Part shown: in pieces, positions 51,201 through 60,318 of the stretch
Position numbering within the stretch: position 1 is the stretch's first letter
How the letters are laid out: every line of letters starts with the position of its first letter
Source: Lepas anatifera
Taxonomy: Eukaryota > Arthropoda > Thecostraca > Lepadidae
DNA: 64,000 nt
Direction: 5' to 3'
Assembly (NCBI GenBank): GCA_034440635.1
Contig: JAOTON010000974.1
Span: 1-64,000 of the forward strand
Translations under genes and position numbers: made by a program
The notes under the pieces: model-generated
Database searches by the model: none
Told to the model about the DNA's origin: nothing
What the model saw: only the letters and a program-made list of their open reading frames with translations

Positions 51201-51357
51201 TATGAAATTGAAGGTGTCTGACGCATCTTGACCTTGCTCGGGCTACCCCGACCTGGTATAGTAAAAAAATTATTGTGTTTTGAAGAACATATTTCGGGTT
51301 TGTTCTTGCTCAATGTTTGTGGTGGTTTACCAGGAACCATAGAGGAGCGAAAACTGG

Positions 51358-51410
51358 TTATACTGTCGCAGTGGTTAGCCCCTGTGCTTTCCACGAGGCT
51401 GAGGCAGTTA
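51358..51410 (+). mobile_element. SINE head fragment
   Basis: GTCGCAGTGGTTAGCCCC and TGCTTTCCACG match the head of the SINE at 1004 (AGTGGTTAGC, TGCTTTCCACG). Box B is missing. Confidence 0.45.
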
Positions 51411-51540
51411 CCCTAAATAACTCTGTCACACCTGGTTGCGTGAACGTGGCGTGCTTTTCTGAGAAATCTGAGGGTTTTGCAATAATTTTGTGTAACTTTT
51501 AGATCATAAGACAGCGTTTCTCCATGCTTCTTTCATTGGA

Positions 51541-51740
51541 GAGGTCACACCGTGAACTGACGTCTGGTCACCAAATCCAAAAACCCCGGATATGCGTTTT
51601 GTAGACCCTGGAGAGGTTATCAAGTGTAGAAAGTTTCAAATCGATCGGCTTAGAAATGTAGTCATGGTAGAGCTTAGAAGTTGAAGTGAGGTGACCTTGT
51701 TTGACCTCGCCCGGTGACCTGTTTTGATCCTCATAAAGAT
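51541..51740 (+). mobile_element. Internal fragment of a TTAA AGGTCA-type element
   Basis: Resembles 53590-53760 and 56960-57120 (GGTCACCAAAT, GGTGACCTTG, GCCCGGTGACCTG). Ends not found. Confidence 0.5.
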
Positions 51741-52902
51741 ATAAATGAAATAATTCTACAATTTAATTAGCATGGCTTGTTTTGAAACAAAGAACACACA
51801 GTAACAAGACAATATGAAGGCTGCAACATTCCTGCAAGCAGCAGTGAATCACCTCACGCTGTTAGTTTGATGCATTGTATTTCTCCCAAACCGAGGTCTG
51901 CAACATTCCCTACATTAGTTTATCCATTAGTAACAGAAGCGCAGCTTAACCGGCTGTATCATAACAGGCACACTGCGCGGAGTCAGAGGTCAGGGAGTCC
52001 GCCGCCGTAAACGCCCTGAGGCGTCTGGCGACTGATAGTGGGGGAGGAGAGGGGCAAACGGCATCGTCGCTTATGCACAACCGCGCCAAGTTGGGGCAAC
52101 ACGTTACCAAGTATGTACATAATACATGGTTACAGCATGCCGTGCTGTAAGCCTTAAAGGTAGTAAACCCTGAGAGGTTTGAAGGCAATAAAGGCGGAAG
52201 TCTGAACATCAGATATCAGTGTACCTGTAACAAATGGAGGCAGACTGGCAATTTGCCCGCTGGTCCTGTCAGCGACATGAGAAGGATAGAAAATACAATC
52301 ATGAAAATGTTTTTCAGGTGAGTTGGAGTGACACCATTTTACTACATAGCTCGCATATTTTCCGTTCAAAGATAGATAGATTTGTTAATAGATCCAGAAG
52401 CTTCTGGGAAAGTTGCCCTGACCAGAACACTTTCAGGGTAAAGTTCCATGACCTCACCCAATTGCATTTGGTCCAATGATGGAAGACACTTGCAATGAGC
52501 CTTCAGAAAGAGCAGGCGCACATTTGAGCGTTGGTTTCATGAAGAGCTTATCACCACCACAATTAGGATTCTAGGGCTTATCAACTGTCGTGATGACTTA
52601 TGGTCACAAAGATGAAATCTCTTTGTCCTAGAGATGCAATTCCGGGACATATTCCTGAGCAAAAAAAAACGACTTCCTCCCGAGGCATAGCTACCGAGTT
52701 CAAGGAGTGAAATTTTTGGAGTTGAATTACATATCCACCTATAAGATTAGGCACATGATGCCGCAAACACTCCGCCCGGTTGGTAGTTATTTACTGGAAC
52801 TAGACCACAACTTCATAGGATCTGCCTGGCTCTGGACTCGGGAAGTTGCACGGGCACACTTAAAGCGAGCACGGCCGCCTGGCTTTACCAGCTGGTGGGT
52901 CT
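51741..52902. other. Intergenic, no gene recognised
   Basis: Short frames only (for example 51946-52209 minus, 52234-52479 plus), none with a domain. Confidence 0.4.
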
Positions 52903-53924
52903 TTAACACGAGCCCCGCTGGGGTCCCTTGCATGACGCGCCCCGCTGGGGGGCGTTTTTCGCCCCTCCGTATCTCGTTCCCCACGAAAGCTAAAGGAAAA
53001 TTACGGGTGGCGTTCGAAAGATCTTGACAAGACGAAGAAAATTTATGCGAATAATTTTTATGTCAGGCCAATATTGAGGTCAGCATAGGTCAAAGAATGC
53101 TCCATAGGCTTACAACAGAGCAGTGTACGTTTCCCTCTCTAGATCTGCCCTCAGGGAAGCTAAAGAAAACCTGTATGCATCATTTGATTCCTCTCATCGC
53201 GGCAAATCGAATGATGTATAATCTGACCTTGCTAGGTCAAATAGTCAAAATGCCCTAACCTCGACCTAGGTCAGGGTCACAGAGTGACCTGGTATAGTCA
53301 TGCTGCATATCAATCGACTTCCCGTGACAATATAAACACAATGCAAGCAAAATGAGAGCTTTATCTCAATTCAGTGAGAAGTTATTGGCAGAACAATCAC
53401 TCTCTGCTTCCGTGACCTGATATGACCTTTGAGAGGTCAGATGCTCAGAAACTCAACTTTATGGTCAATATCGTGGTAAGAATAGACAGTTTGAGGATTT
53501 TCAGCCTTATCTATCCAGTATTTACTGGAAAACGAGTCCATTCTATTTTTCACCATAGACTTATACCTAATGGGGTGACCAAACAATTGACCCCACCTTA
53601 GGTCACCAATATCAAAATTCCGAGATAGCAGATTTGTAGGCCCTAATGACCTTATCATATTATGGAAGTTTCAAACGGATCAGTTTGCTAATGTTCCCTG
53701 GGCTGCTCCTTCAAACTCGTAATTTTAGGTTTTGAGGCCGGGTCATTTGACCCGGAATAGCTCCTTGACCTGACATGACCTTAACTCAAAAGTTTTGTCA
53801 GATGTGTAAAATTGATCAGGAATAAGGTACCGTAAGTTTCATTGTTCTGCGTTTCATCATTTTTAAGTTATCTAGGAAAAACCAGGAGGAGGCGAATTTC
53901 GCCCCTCAGCGGGGCGCGAGTTAA
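52903..53924 (+). mobile_element. TTAA-bounded AGGTCA-rich element, copy D
   Basis: A 1022-bp segment. Left TTAACACGAGCCCCGCTG; right CAGCGGGGCGCGAGTTAA; TTAA at 52903-52906 and 53921-53924. Subterminal GGCG..TTTTTCGCCCCTC blocks are inverted at the two ends. Interior: CTGACCTTGCTAGGTCA, GACCTAGGTCAGGGTCA, TGACCTGACATGACC. Confidence 0.8.
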
Positions 53925-54540
53925 AGAAGAAAATTGTTATTACAGCCCAAAAATATGTTAATGCTTCTGCTCTGGAGCTAAAGAGTAAATGAAAAGAATT
54001 AGTAGTACCAATGTAGATGTGGAAGAACTGCACTCAACCTGCTGGCTTCCTGCAACATGAGTAACCTCCACAGTTGGTAGTGCTCACTTTTCGCCAGGAT
54101 TTAGACAGACTTTAGCTTTTAGGAGGGTTCAGAATCAAACAGATTTATTCATTCCGTTGGCCACACTGAGTACTTTGGGAATATTATGTTCTCTTTGAAG
54201 AGAAGGTGCATTGAATTTGCATTAAAAAATCCACGGAATTTGCAGCCCACTGAAAAAAAATACATGAGGGACAGATTAATGTCACTCAACTAACGGCCTC
54301 CCGAGCAATGCGGCTGGATGCTGTCTCTGTAATTCAGAATGTAAATGGTATGGACTATGGCCCACGACAGAATGTTCTGCGGTACAGCCTACCTTTTCAG
54401 GTAATTTATTGCTATCCCATGTGTCACTCTATCACCACTTGGCATACCATTGCAAACGGCTGTATTGCGGGACAGTGTACCACCTCAGGTACTGTTCAAC
54501 CGACGGCAATGAATTTCAGAGTTCGATGAGCATCGAACTA
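53925..54540. other. Intergenic, no gene recognised
   Basis: A 73-codon plus frame at 54308-54529 has no domain. Confidence 0.4.
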
Positions 54541-54655
54541 CAATAATAATAATCGTGAGGTTTCGACGCACGAACTGCCAAGGTTATACAGCGTCGCCAA
54601 CTCTTATGCTGTTAGGAGGGATTTGGGAGATCGGCTTAGCTTATTCAGGGGCCTC
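54541..54655 (-). mobile_element. SINE copy lacking its tRNA head
   Basis: Minus-strand body block CGACGCTGTATAACCTTGGC and an ATT-repeat tail at 54541-54553; truncated at GGGGCCTCTAA on the side where the head should be, as 5' truncation during LINE-driven insertion would give. Confidence 0.75.
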
Positions 54656-54792
54656 TAATAGTTATTTGTAAGCACATCTTGGATACTTAACTTATGGATC
54701 GAATTTCAGGTACACACACTACTCGAGCAGATCGAACTGCTCACGAACTCACGAACTCCCAAACTCACGACAAAACACGACTCACACAACTA

Positions 54793-54971
54793 TAATTGTT
54801 GGGGTTTAACGACGCACCAACTGCCAGGGTCATACGGCGTCGCCAACTCTCACCCTGTTGGACGGGATTTTGGGGATCAGATCGACTTATTCAGAGGCTC
54901 CGCCGGGACTTGAACCCGGGACCGGTTGCTTAGAAGACAAGGGTGCTATCCACTAAGCCACCTCATCCCCC
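54793..54971 (-). mobile_element. tRNA-derived SINE with 13-bp TSD
   Basis: Perfect ACTCACACAACTA repeats at 54780-54792 and 54972-54984. Minus strand: box A GTGGCTTAGTGGATAGCA, box B GGGTTCAAGTCC, an anticodon-loop-like CTTCTAA, the AACAGGGTGAGAGTTGGC body block and a short AT tail. The head resembles a tRNA with a TCT anticodon. Confidence 0.93.
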
Positions 54972-54984
54972 ACTCACACAACTA

Positions 54985-55599
54985 CAGACACACATTAAAT
55001 ATATCTGCATGCAAGTCAGTACAAGCTGTTGGCATAACAGTACCCTTATACAAAATGTCCAAGCGGCTTACCTGTGCTTCGCCGTTCGGGTAGTTCAGTT
55101 ACATCCTGGTTTCAGGGTTACAGGTGATCTACCACTCCACTCTTTCAAACCACTGAAGTTTTGTGTAAAACTGTATGAATGCATTGAATGCCCCGTTCAA
55201 CAGTGGTATAGGTATCCTGCTGCTATGATAGGTTATCCGGATGATATCACCTTTACCGGAACTCCTAAACAACTTTTCATTTATTGTCTCATCTCTTAAC
55301 CTCGCTGACTTGAAGCCAGTTGGTTGTGCACAATTCGAAATCATGGTCTCTAACAAAAAAACATAACCAAAACATTAGTTTAATAGAAATGCTGGCGGAT
55401 CAGCATTGTGTCCAACATTGAAAGAAAAAGTAGTTTCCTCCTCATTATTCTTTGAAAAGACCATAGTGTTCTTTTTCAATCGGCTATCCGCCTTCCACAT
55501 CCTATATGATAATCAAAATTCCATCCAGACATCCAGTCAACAGAGATCCAGTGCATGCGATTGGAAAAATAATTTGCAACTGAAAACCATGACTGGTGC
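54985..55599. other. Intergenic, no gene recognised
   Basis: A 118-codon plus frame (54943-55299) begins in the SINE and has no domain; not called. Confidence 0.4.
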
Positions 55600-55761
55600 C
55601 AGTGGCAGATCTAAGAATTCATTTTAGGGGAGGGGCTAGGGGACCCGAGCCTTCCCTGCCATTGTCTCGGAATGGCCTCCGGTTATGCAATAACTATAGA
55701 CACTTAACATTTCGAGGGGGGGCTTGAGATCACCATCCCTCTCCCCTTGTATCCGTCCCTG
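55600..55761 (+). mobile_element. 162-bp hAT MITE, CAGTGGCGGAT family
   Basis: Starts CAGTGGCAGATCTAAG, ends GTATCCGTCCCTG; shares GGGGAGGGGCTAGGGGACCC and GGCCTCCGGTTATGCA. The flanking octamers show no convincing TSD. Confidence 0.75.
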
Positions 55762-56097
55762 TCTGAGCATATTTAAAGCTCATTTCAGCCTGAGAAAATT
55801 ATATTTTTATTGTACTGTTGAGAGGCTTTACTGGATGTCAGGGCCTATCCATCCAGCTCAAATCTAAATACGGTAAATGCCTTTTGTAATCGGTTTCCCT
55901 TAGGAATTAAAATCAAAATCCTGAATGGAGATAGCACAGCACATATAATGCGCAGTTTTGTGATCAATAACCTTTTGTTGTATAAATGGCTGATATTTGA
56001 CAACAAAAGGACTGAAAATGCGTCTACTATACGTACTTCTAGTACTTAACCGTCTTACTCCAAAACTGGGCGGCGCTGAGAATAGGTGAGCATCTGC
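55762..56097. other. Intergenic, no gene recognised
   Basis: AT-rich; nothing recognised. Confidence 0.4.
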
Positions 56098-57264
56098 TTA
56101 ACCCTTGCCCCGGTGGCGGGTACGAGCCACCTTCGCCCTGGTGGGGGCTAAAAGACCCCCACGATCTAAAAACTAAGAGAGCTGAAAAAGCGCAAAACGG
56201 CAATCGAAGCTCTTCGAAAATGATATCGAAAATACTTTGGTCATTTTTCTTGTCGGTCAATATCAAGGTCACCAGAGGTCAAAATAGGTCAAATCGCTAA
56301 TATGAGGTGTACTAAGAAAACCTCTATATCTCAGAAACTATGATAGCTAGAAACATTTTTCTAACACCATTCAAAGCTCTTGAGATGTGCTTTTATGAAG
56401 TGCCATTCATTTTTGTGTCAGGTCAAAGCCTGAGAGCTACAGGTCACTAAATATTGGGCATATTCTTGGAAATGTCCATAGCCACCCATGCATAAGGGCG
56501 TTTACTTTTTCGCTAATAGCTTCCAAACCAAACAAGATACAGCCATAGTTTATGCACCATTGGAATCCTCTCGTCAATACGAATCGAATGATATATGACA
56601 TTGTATGCCAGGTCAAATTTAAGAATTTGACCTGACCCAGGTCAACGGTCTGACCCAACTTGACCTGGTATAGTCATGATGTATATCATTTGACTTGCAG
56701 TGACTATACAAACACTTTGGTGACAAAATAAAAGCTCTATCTTATTTTATTCAAAATTCATAGAGAAAAACACAAAATGCTTGTTTGACCTAAGGTGACC
56801 TTGTAAAGGTCACAAGTCAAAACTTTGGCATCAGCTTCAGAAATGGACTATGAGCAAGTCGCAACCGATTTTTGAAGTTGATTACATCCATACTTACTGG
56901 AAAGCTCATTTCGTGATTTTCCCATGTATTGACAATGGGGAGGTCATGCTCTGCACATGACCTTAGGTCACCAATATCGAAAATCCCGGAAGAAATGTTG
57001 TAGCTCCTGGTGGGCCCAATATGTGGCATGAGTTTCATTTGATCGATTAACCCTTCTTTTAGTTATGGGTCCTAAGTATTTTTGAGGTGAGGTCACTTCA
57101 CCTGGCCTGGTGACCTGACCTGATATGACCTTGAGCCAAAATTTTCAGGAAAGATGTAAAAATGATGAAGGAACAGCTAGACCAGTTTGGCTGCGCGCCG
57201 CCGTTTTTGGTCGCTTCGGAAAACCCGAGGGGGTCTAAAAGACCCCCACCCGGGCGAAGGTTAA
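56098..57264 (+). mobile_element. TTAA-bounded AGGTCA-rich element, copy E
   Basis: A 1167-bp segment. Left TTAACCCTTGCCCCGGTGG; right CACCCGGGCGAAGGTTAA; TTAA at 56098-56101 and 57261-57264. A GGGGG(T)CTAAAAGACCCCC hairpin lies beside each end. Interior: CCAGAGGTCAAAATAGGTCA, GACCTGACCCAGGTCA, CCTGGTGACCTGACC. The TTAACCC(T) start is close to the known piggyBac terminus. Confidence 0.82.
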
Positions 57265-58739
57265 TGCAAGGCGCGCCGCAGATTAACCTGGCCCTGCCGG
57301 CGGTGCTGTTTTTCTCCTCTGCCGTTTCAATGCGAATATCTACATCCAACTAACCGTCCCGATGATAATGCTCGGGGTAGCTGTTCCTTGTATTTTGCAT
57401 CATTCCCGACAAACGAAGTAGATACCTTTTCACTTTTGCGTAAAGCGAAGTTATTGAGATGATGTTCGAGCTTTTTACTCACGCGGGGCAAAGGCGGCCC
57501 GTGCCGCGGCCCGCTGGGGCCCGCGACAGCCTCTGACACAGACCGGGCTCGTCAGCGCAGGCGGCAGGTAGAAGGATGACAATTTTCGTGGTTTGGTCAG
57601 CTGATAGCGATTGAGGGGACGATAAGGCACACGTGAAAATACGGAACAATGGCCCGCCAGCATCTCTAACGCTTGCTTCCTGGAAAACGTCCCCAGACGG
57701 CATGGCGACAGCGCCGGGGCTCAACATCACCAGGGGCTAATGGGGTGAGAGGGGTGGTCTCGGCCACCCTCCTTGTATATGGTGTTACCCAGGGAGATTT
57801 CCATGCCAAACTTGACATTGTGCCGGTTCACGCTGGATGGCAAGGGACAATTTGCCGTGTAATAGGGTAGTTAACGGATGGGGATGTAAAAGATCCATTG
57901 GTAGTAATGGTGCATTATCCCTAGCCTTTTAGTTCCTTGAATTTTCCTGTACATCTAATTCAATACTCATGTGATTTAAAAAATTGAATGACGAAAACAT
58001 ACACACCCTCTCTCCATGCATGCCTAGATTATGACATTTCCTTTTATTTAGTATTTCTGACACCACGTCACTCTGTGAAAACTCTGTGTCCGAATTTCCC
58101 AAACATCCCTTTCCTATGGATGCCTTTTTTTCATCTATAGCCGGTAGAGCGCATGTAGTACGGCTAAGTTTAGCGAACCGAGGTGCGATCTTTCCGTCAG
58201 TAAGACTATGATATAGTCTTGTCGTAGACAGACTATGCACGAAAAATCTAAACATGTCAATTAATTCCCGAAAATCCATATGTTCACAATGTGTATAGTA
58301 CATGTAGCGGGGACTGCGACAGTTGTTTGCTAGGATATATCCGACAGGTCACTGTAGTTTATGCGATGGCATATCAACGTCAAGTGTTTTTCCGCTTTTG
58401 AAATGGTCCCATATATTGTTTCGCCCTTGGGGCGTCATCACACAGCGAATGCACATGCTCGTCGGCCCGGCCGCCACACTCGGGCCCGGCACTGTCCGCG
58501 CCAGGTGCCGGCACCGCTTGTCTGAGGCTGTACCCGGGACACGGGGGTAGCGGCACGCGCCGCGGTGGCGGCCGCTGTGGTCGGAATGAAACTGCAAGGT
58601 TTGGTTCAAGGGCTAATTTAGGCACATTTGATAGGAATTCACGTGTGAAACATATACGAACAAGGTGAAAATGATTGAGGTTTCTTTTGGTCCCTGTAAG
58701 GCACATACAACCGCCTACAATTAGTTCTCTATCGTAAAC
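57265..58739. other. Intergenic with GC-rich patches
   Basis: 57480-57560 and 58430-58600 are GC-rich with Arg/Pro/Ala-biased frames on both strands and no domain. No exon called. Confidence 0.4.
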
Positions 58740-58801
58740 CGAGGAGGTTTTTCAGCCATGCCGGCGGGGCGTAACTCCCGGGGTGCCGGCGGCGGGGTTA
58801 A
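58740..58801 (+). mobile_element. Solo right end of a TTAA-type element
   Basis: GCCGGCGGGGCG, GGTGCCGGCGGCGGGGTTAA with TTAA at 58798-58801, resembling the right ends of copies D and E. Confidence 0.5.
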
Positions 58802-58981
58802 CATGCTCACTGGAAGGTCCTGGAGGGGGGGCAAAAAGAAGCATCTATTTTCGAGCCCTAAGAACTACTGTTTTTCTGCAAAAAAAGCATAGGTAGGTTT
58901 TCTTTGCCGAATATTTTGAGCTCCGTTACCTTCCTGCATTCACCCGAGCGTCTAGATCCGTCACTGAACATACCAACGTAC

Positions 58982-59143
58982 CATTGGTGAATACAACTTG
59001 CTTGAGCCCTTAAGGGGCTCAAGCAGCCCTTCCCCCAATTGTCCAAGTGCCTATAGTAAATGCATAGCCGGAGGCTGTTCCGAAACAATGGTGAGGGAGG
59101 CTCCAGCCCCCTATACCCCATTAAAGTCCTGCATCCGCCACTA
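58982..59143 (-). mobile_element. 162-bp hAT MITE, CAGTGGCGGAT family (inverted)
   Basis: Reverse orientation, ending GCATCCGCCACTA; shares GCATAGCCGGAGGCTGTTCC and GTGCCTATAG. Flanking octamers CAACGTAC and CAAAGTAT match at six positions. It lies about 660 bp upstream of the Ubx start codon. Confidence 0.8.
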
Positions 59144-59299
59144 CAAAGTATCACATCGCACGTTGACTGCCAATGGTAAGAGCAAAAAGGCGGGTATAGA
59201 TGACATTTAGGGGAAAGCAGTTTGCAGACTCAGCTAAAAATGATCATTTTTTTCATACCCATAATGCATGACATTTCGATACTGACACCAACGTCACCT

Positions 59300-59804
59300 T
59301 TAGCCGCCAATGTCATGTGCTGCCCTCTCGGTTACGTGACAGTGCTCAAACAATAGGTTACAGTTCCCGCCGACAGGCTGTGCTGGCAGTCACCTTCGGT
59401 GTCTGTCAGTCTTTCGCTGCTGTGACGTCATGAAACTATATGTCTCTGCGCACATAGCGCAGCTGTTCGGCGTCCGCCCTCGCTCTGAATGCTGATTGGT
59501 TGGCGACATTGCTCGCCGGGCAGTGCCCAGCCTTGGATTGTTTACTGTGGAACTCGAGGTGCCGTAAAATTTTATCCCGCACATCATAGTGAAATTCTAA
59601 TCGGCGGTCGGTGGTGGTCATAACTTAGCGGTGGAGGGTCGTAATCCGATCGACTTCCGAGCACGACCGCGTGTAAATCCTCACCTGGACACCGTGTCCA
59701 GTGTCACGTCCCGCGACACTGCTGAATTGTCACGTCGTTACTATCTCTGTAGCTGGCTGGCCGGACCATTTGAGCTCCGCTCAGGTACGGCTGATTGAGG
59801 TGAC
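59300..59804 (+). promoter_or_regulatory. Ubx: Probable Ubx promoter and 5' UTR region
   Basis: This stretch lies directly 5' of the Ubx start codon and contains no interspersed element that I recognise. Motifs seen: an arthropod-type initiator core TCAGT at 59406-59410, a full CRE palindrome TGACGTCA at 59423-59430, and an inverted CCAAT box (ATTGG) at 59495-59499. There is no canonical TATAAA. Drosophila Ubx is also TATA-less, which fits. I cannot place the transcription start. If the CCAAT box acts in the usual way, the start lies around 59.57-59.7 kb; if the TCAGT acts, it lies at about 59408. In-frame stops upstream of the ATG show that the tail is untranslated. Confidence 0.4.
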
Positions 59805-60312
59805 ATGGGTGACAATAACATTGCGCTCCGTCCGTATTTCGAACAGAGTGGGTTCTACCAGCGCGGCGCCGAACAGGCTGGCTACCCGCTCGGCTTTCCC
59901 GGCTTCGCTGCTGCGGCCAACTACGGCCAGCAGAGGGGACCGGAGTCGCCCTTTGCCGACCCAGCTGCCGCAGCCGCCTGCAAGCTCTACCCCAGCGCCA
60001 GCGATGTATCAGCCGCCGCCAATGCCTACAAAGTCGACTGTAGCAAGGAGTCGAACGGATACGGCGGCGGGAAGGACCTGTCGGCCTGGCCCGTGTCGGC
60101 GGCGGCGGTGGCGGGCGCCGCTCGGTTTCCTGGCCTGACCACCTCAGGAATGGACCCGACCAGAGACCGACACTCAGCAGCCTCACTGTGGCAGGCCGCT
60201 GCTCAGCAGAGCGCTGTGGCTCAGCAGAGTGCTCAGCTGAGTGCTCAGCAGGGGGCTCAGCAGCCGGCGCAGTACGCCAGCACGCCCATCTACCCTTGGA
60301 TGGCCATGGCAG
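59805..60312 (+). CDS. Ubx: Ultrabithorax (Ubx) Hox protein, first coding exon
   Basis: Homeodomain transcription factor of the nucleus that sets segment identity in arthropods; only the exon 5' of the homeobox is present. The exon encodes residues 1-169 plus one base of Gly170. Seen in order: N-terminal RPYFEQSGFY (residues 9-18), matching the SYFEQ.GFY start known for Ubx; PESPFADPAAAAACKLY (46-62), matching the SPYDA...AACNKIY block; AYKVDC then NGYGGGKDLSAW (84-95), matching NGYKDIW; a Gln/Ala/Ser stretch (128-156); and the Exd/Pbx-binding hexapeptide YPWMAMAG (163-170). The ATG is the first in frame, with a TGA three codons upstream. Unlike the usual MNSYFEQ, about eight residues precede the motif. 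The GCAG/GTGAGT donor splits the Gly codon, as in other Ubx genes. Reading through it gives eight codons then a stop at 60339. The exon is GC-rich against an AT-richer surrounding. Antp is excluded because its hexapeptide is followed by Arg and its N-terminus lacks YFEQ; abd-A is excluded because it has YPWMTLTD-like sequence. Confidence 0.94.
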
Positions 60313-60318
60313 GTGAGT
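60311..60318 (+). other. Ubx: 5' splice site of Ubx exon 1
   Basis: AG/GTGAGT is a near-ideal donor directly after the hexapeptide coding sequence. In Drosophila a second donor a few codons downstream adds the optional b element (GECPEDPTK). Here the downstream frame reads GEFQPQRSC then stop, so it does not resemble the b element. Confidence 0.88.

Noticed and set aside
54793..54971. A tRNA gene with TCT anticodon
   Set aside because: The tRNA-like head continues into a shared SINE body with tail and TSD, so it is a retroposed copy.
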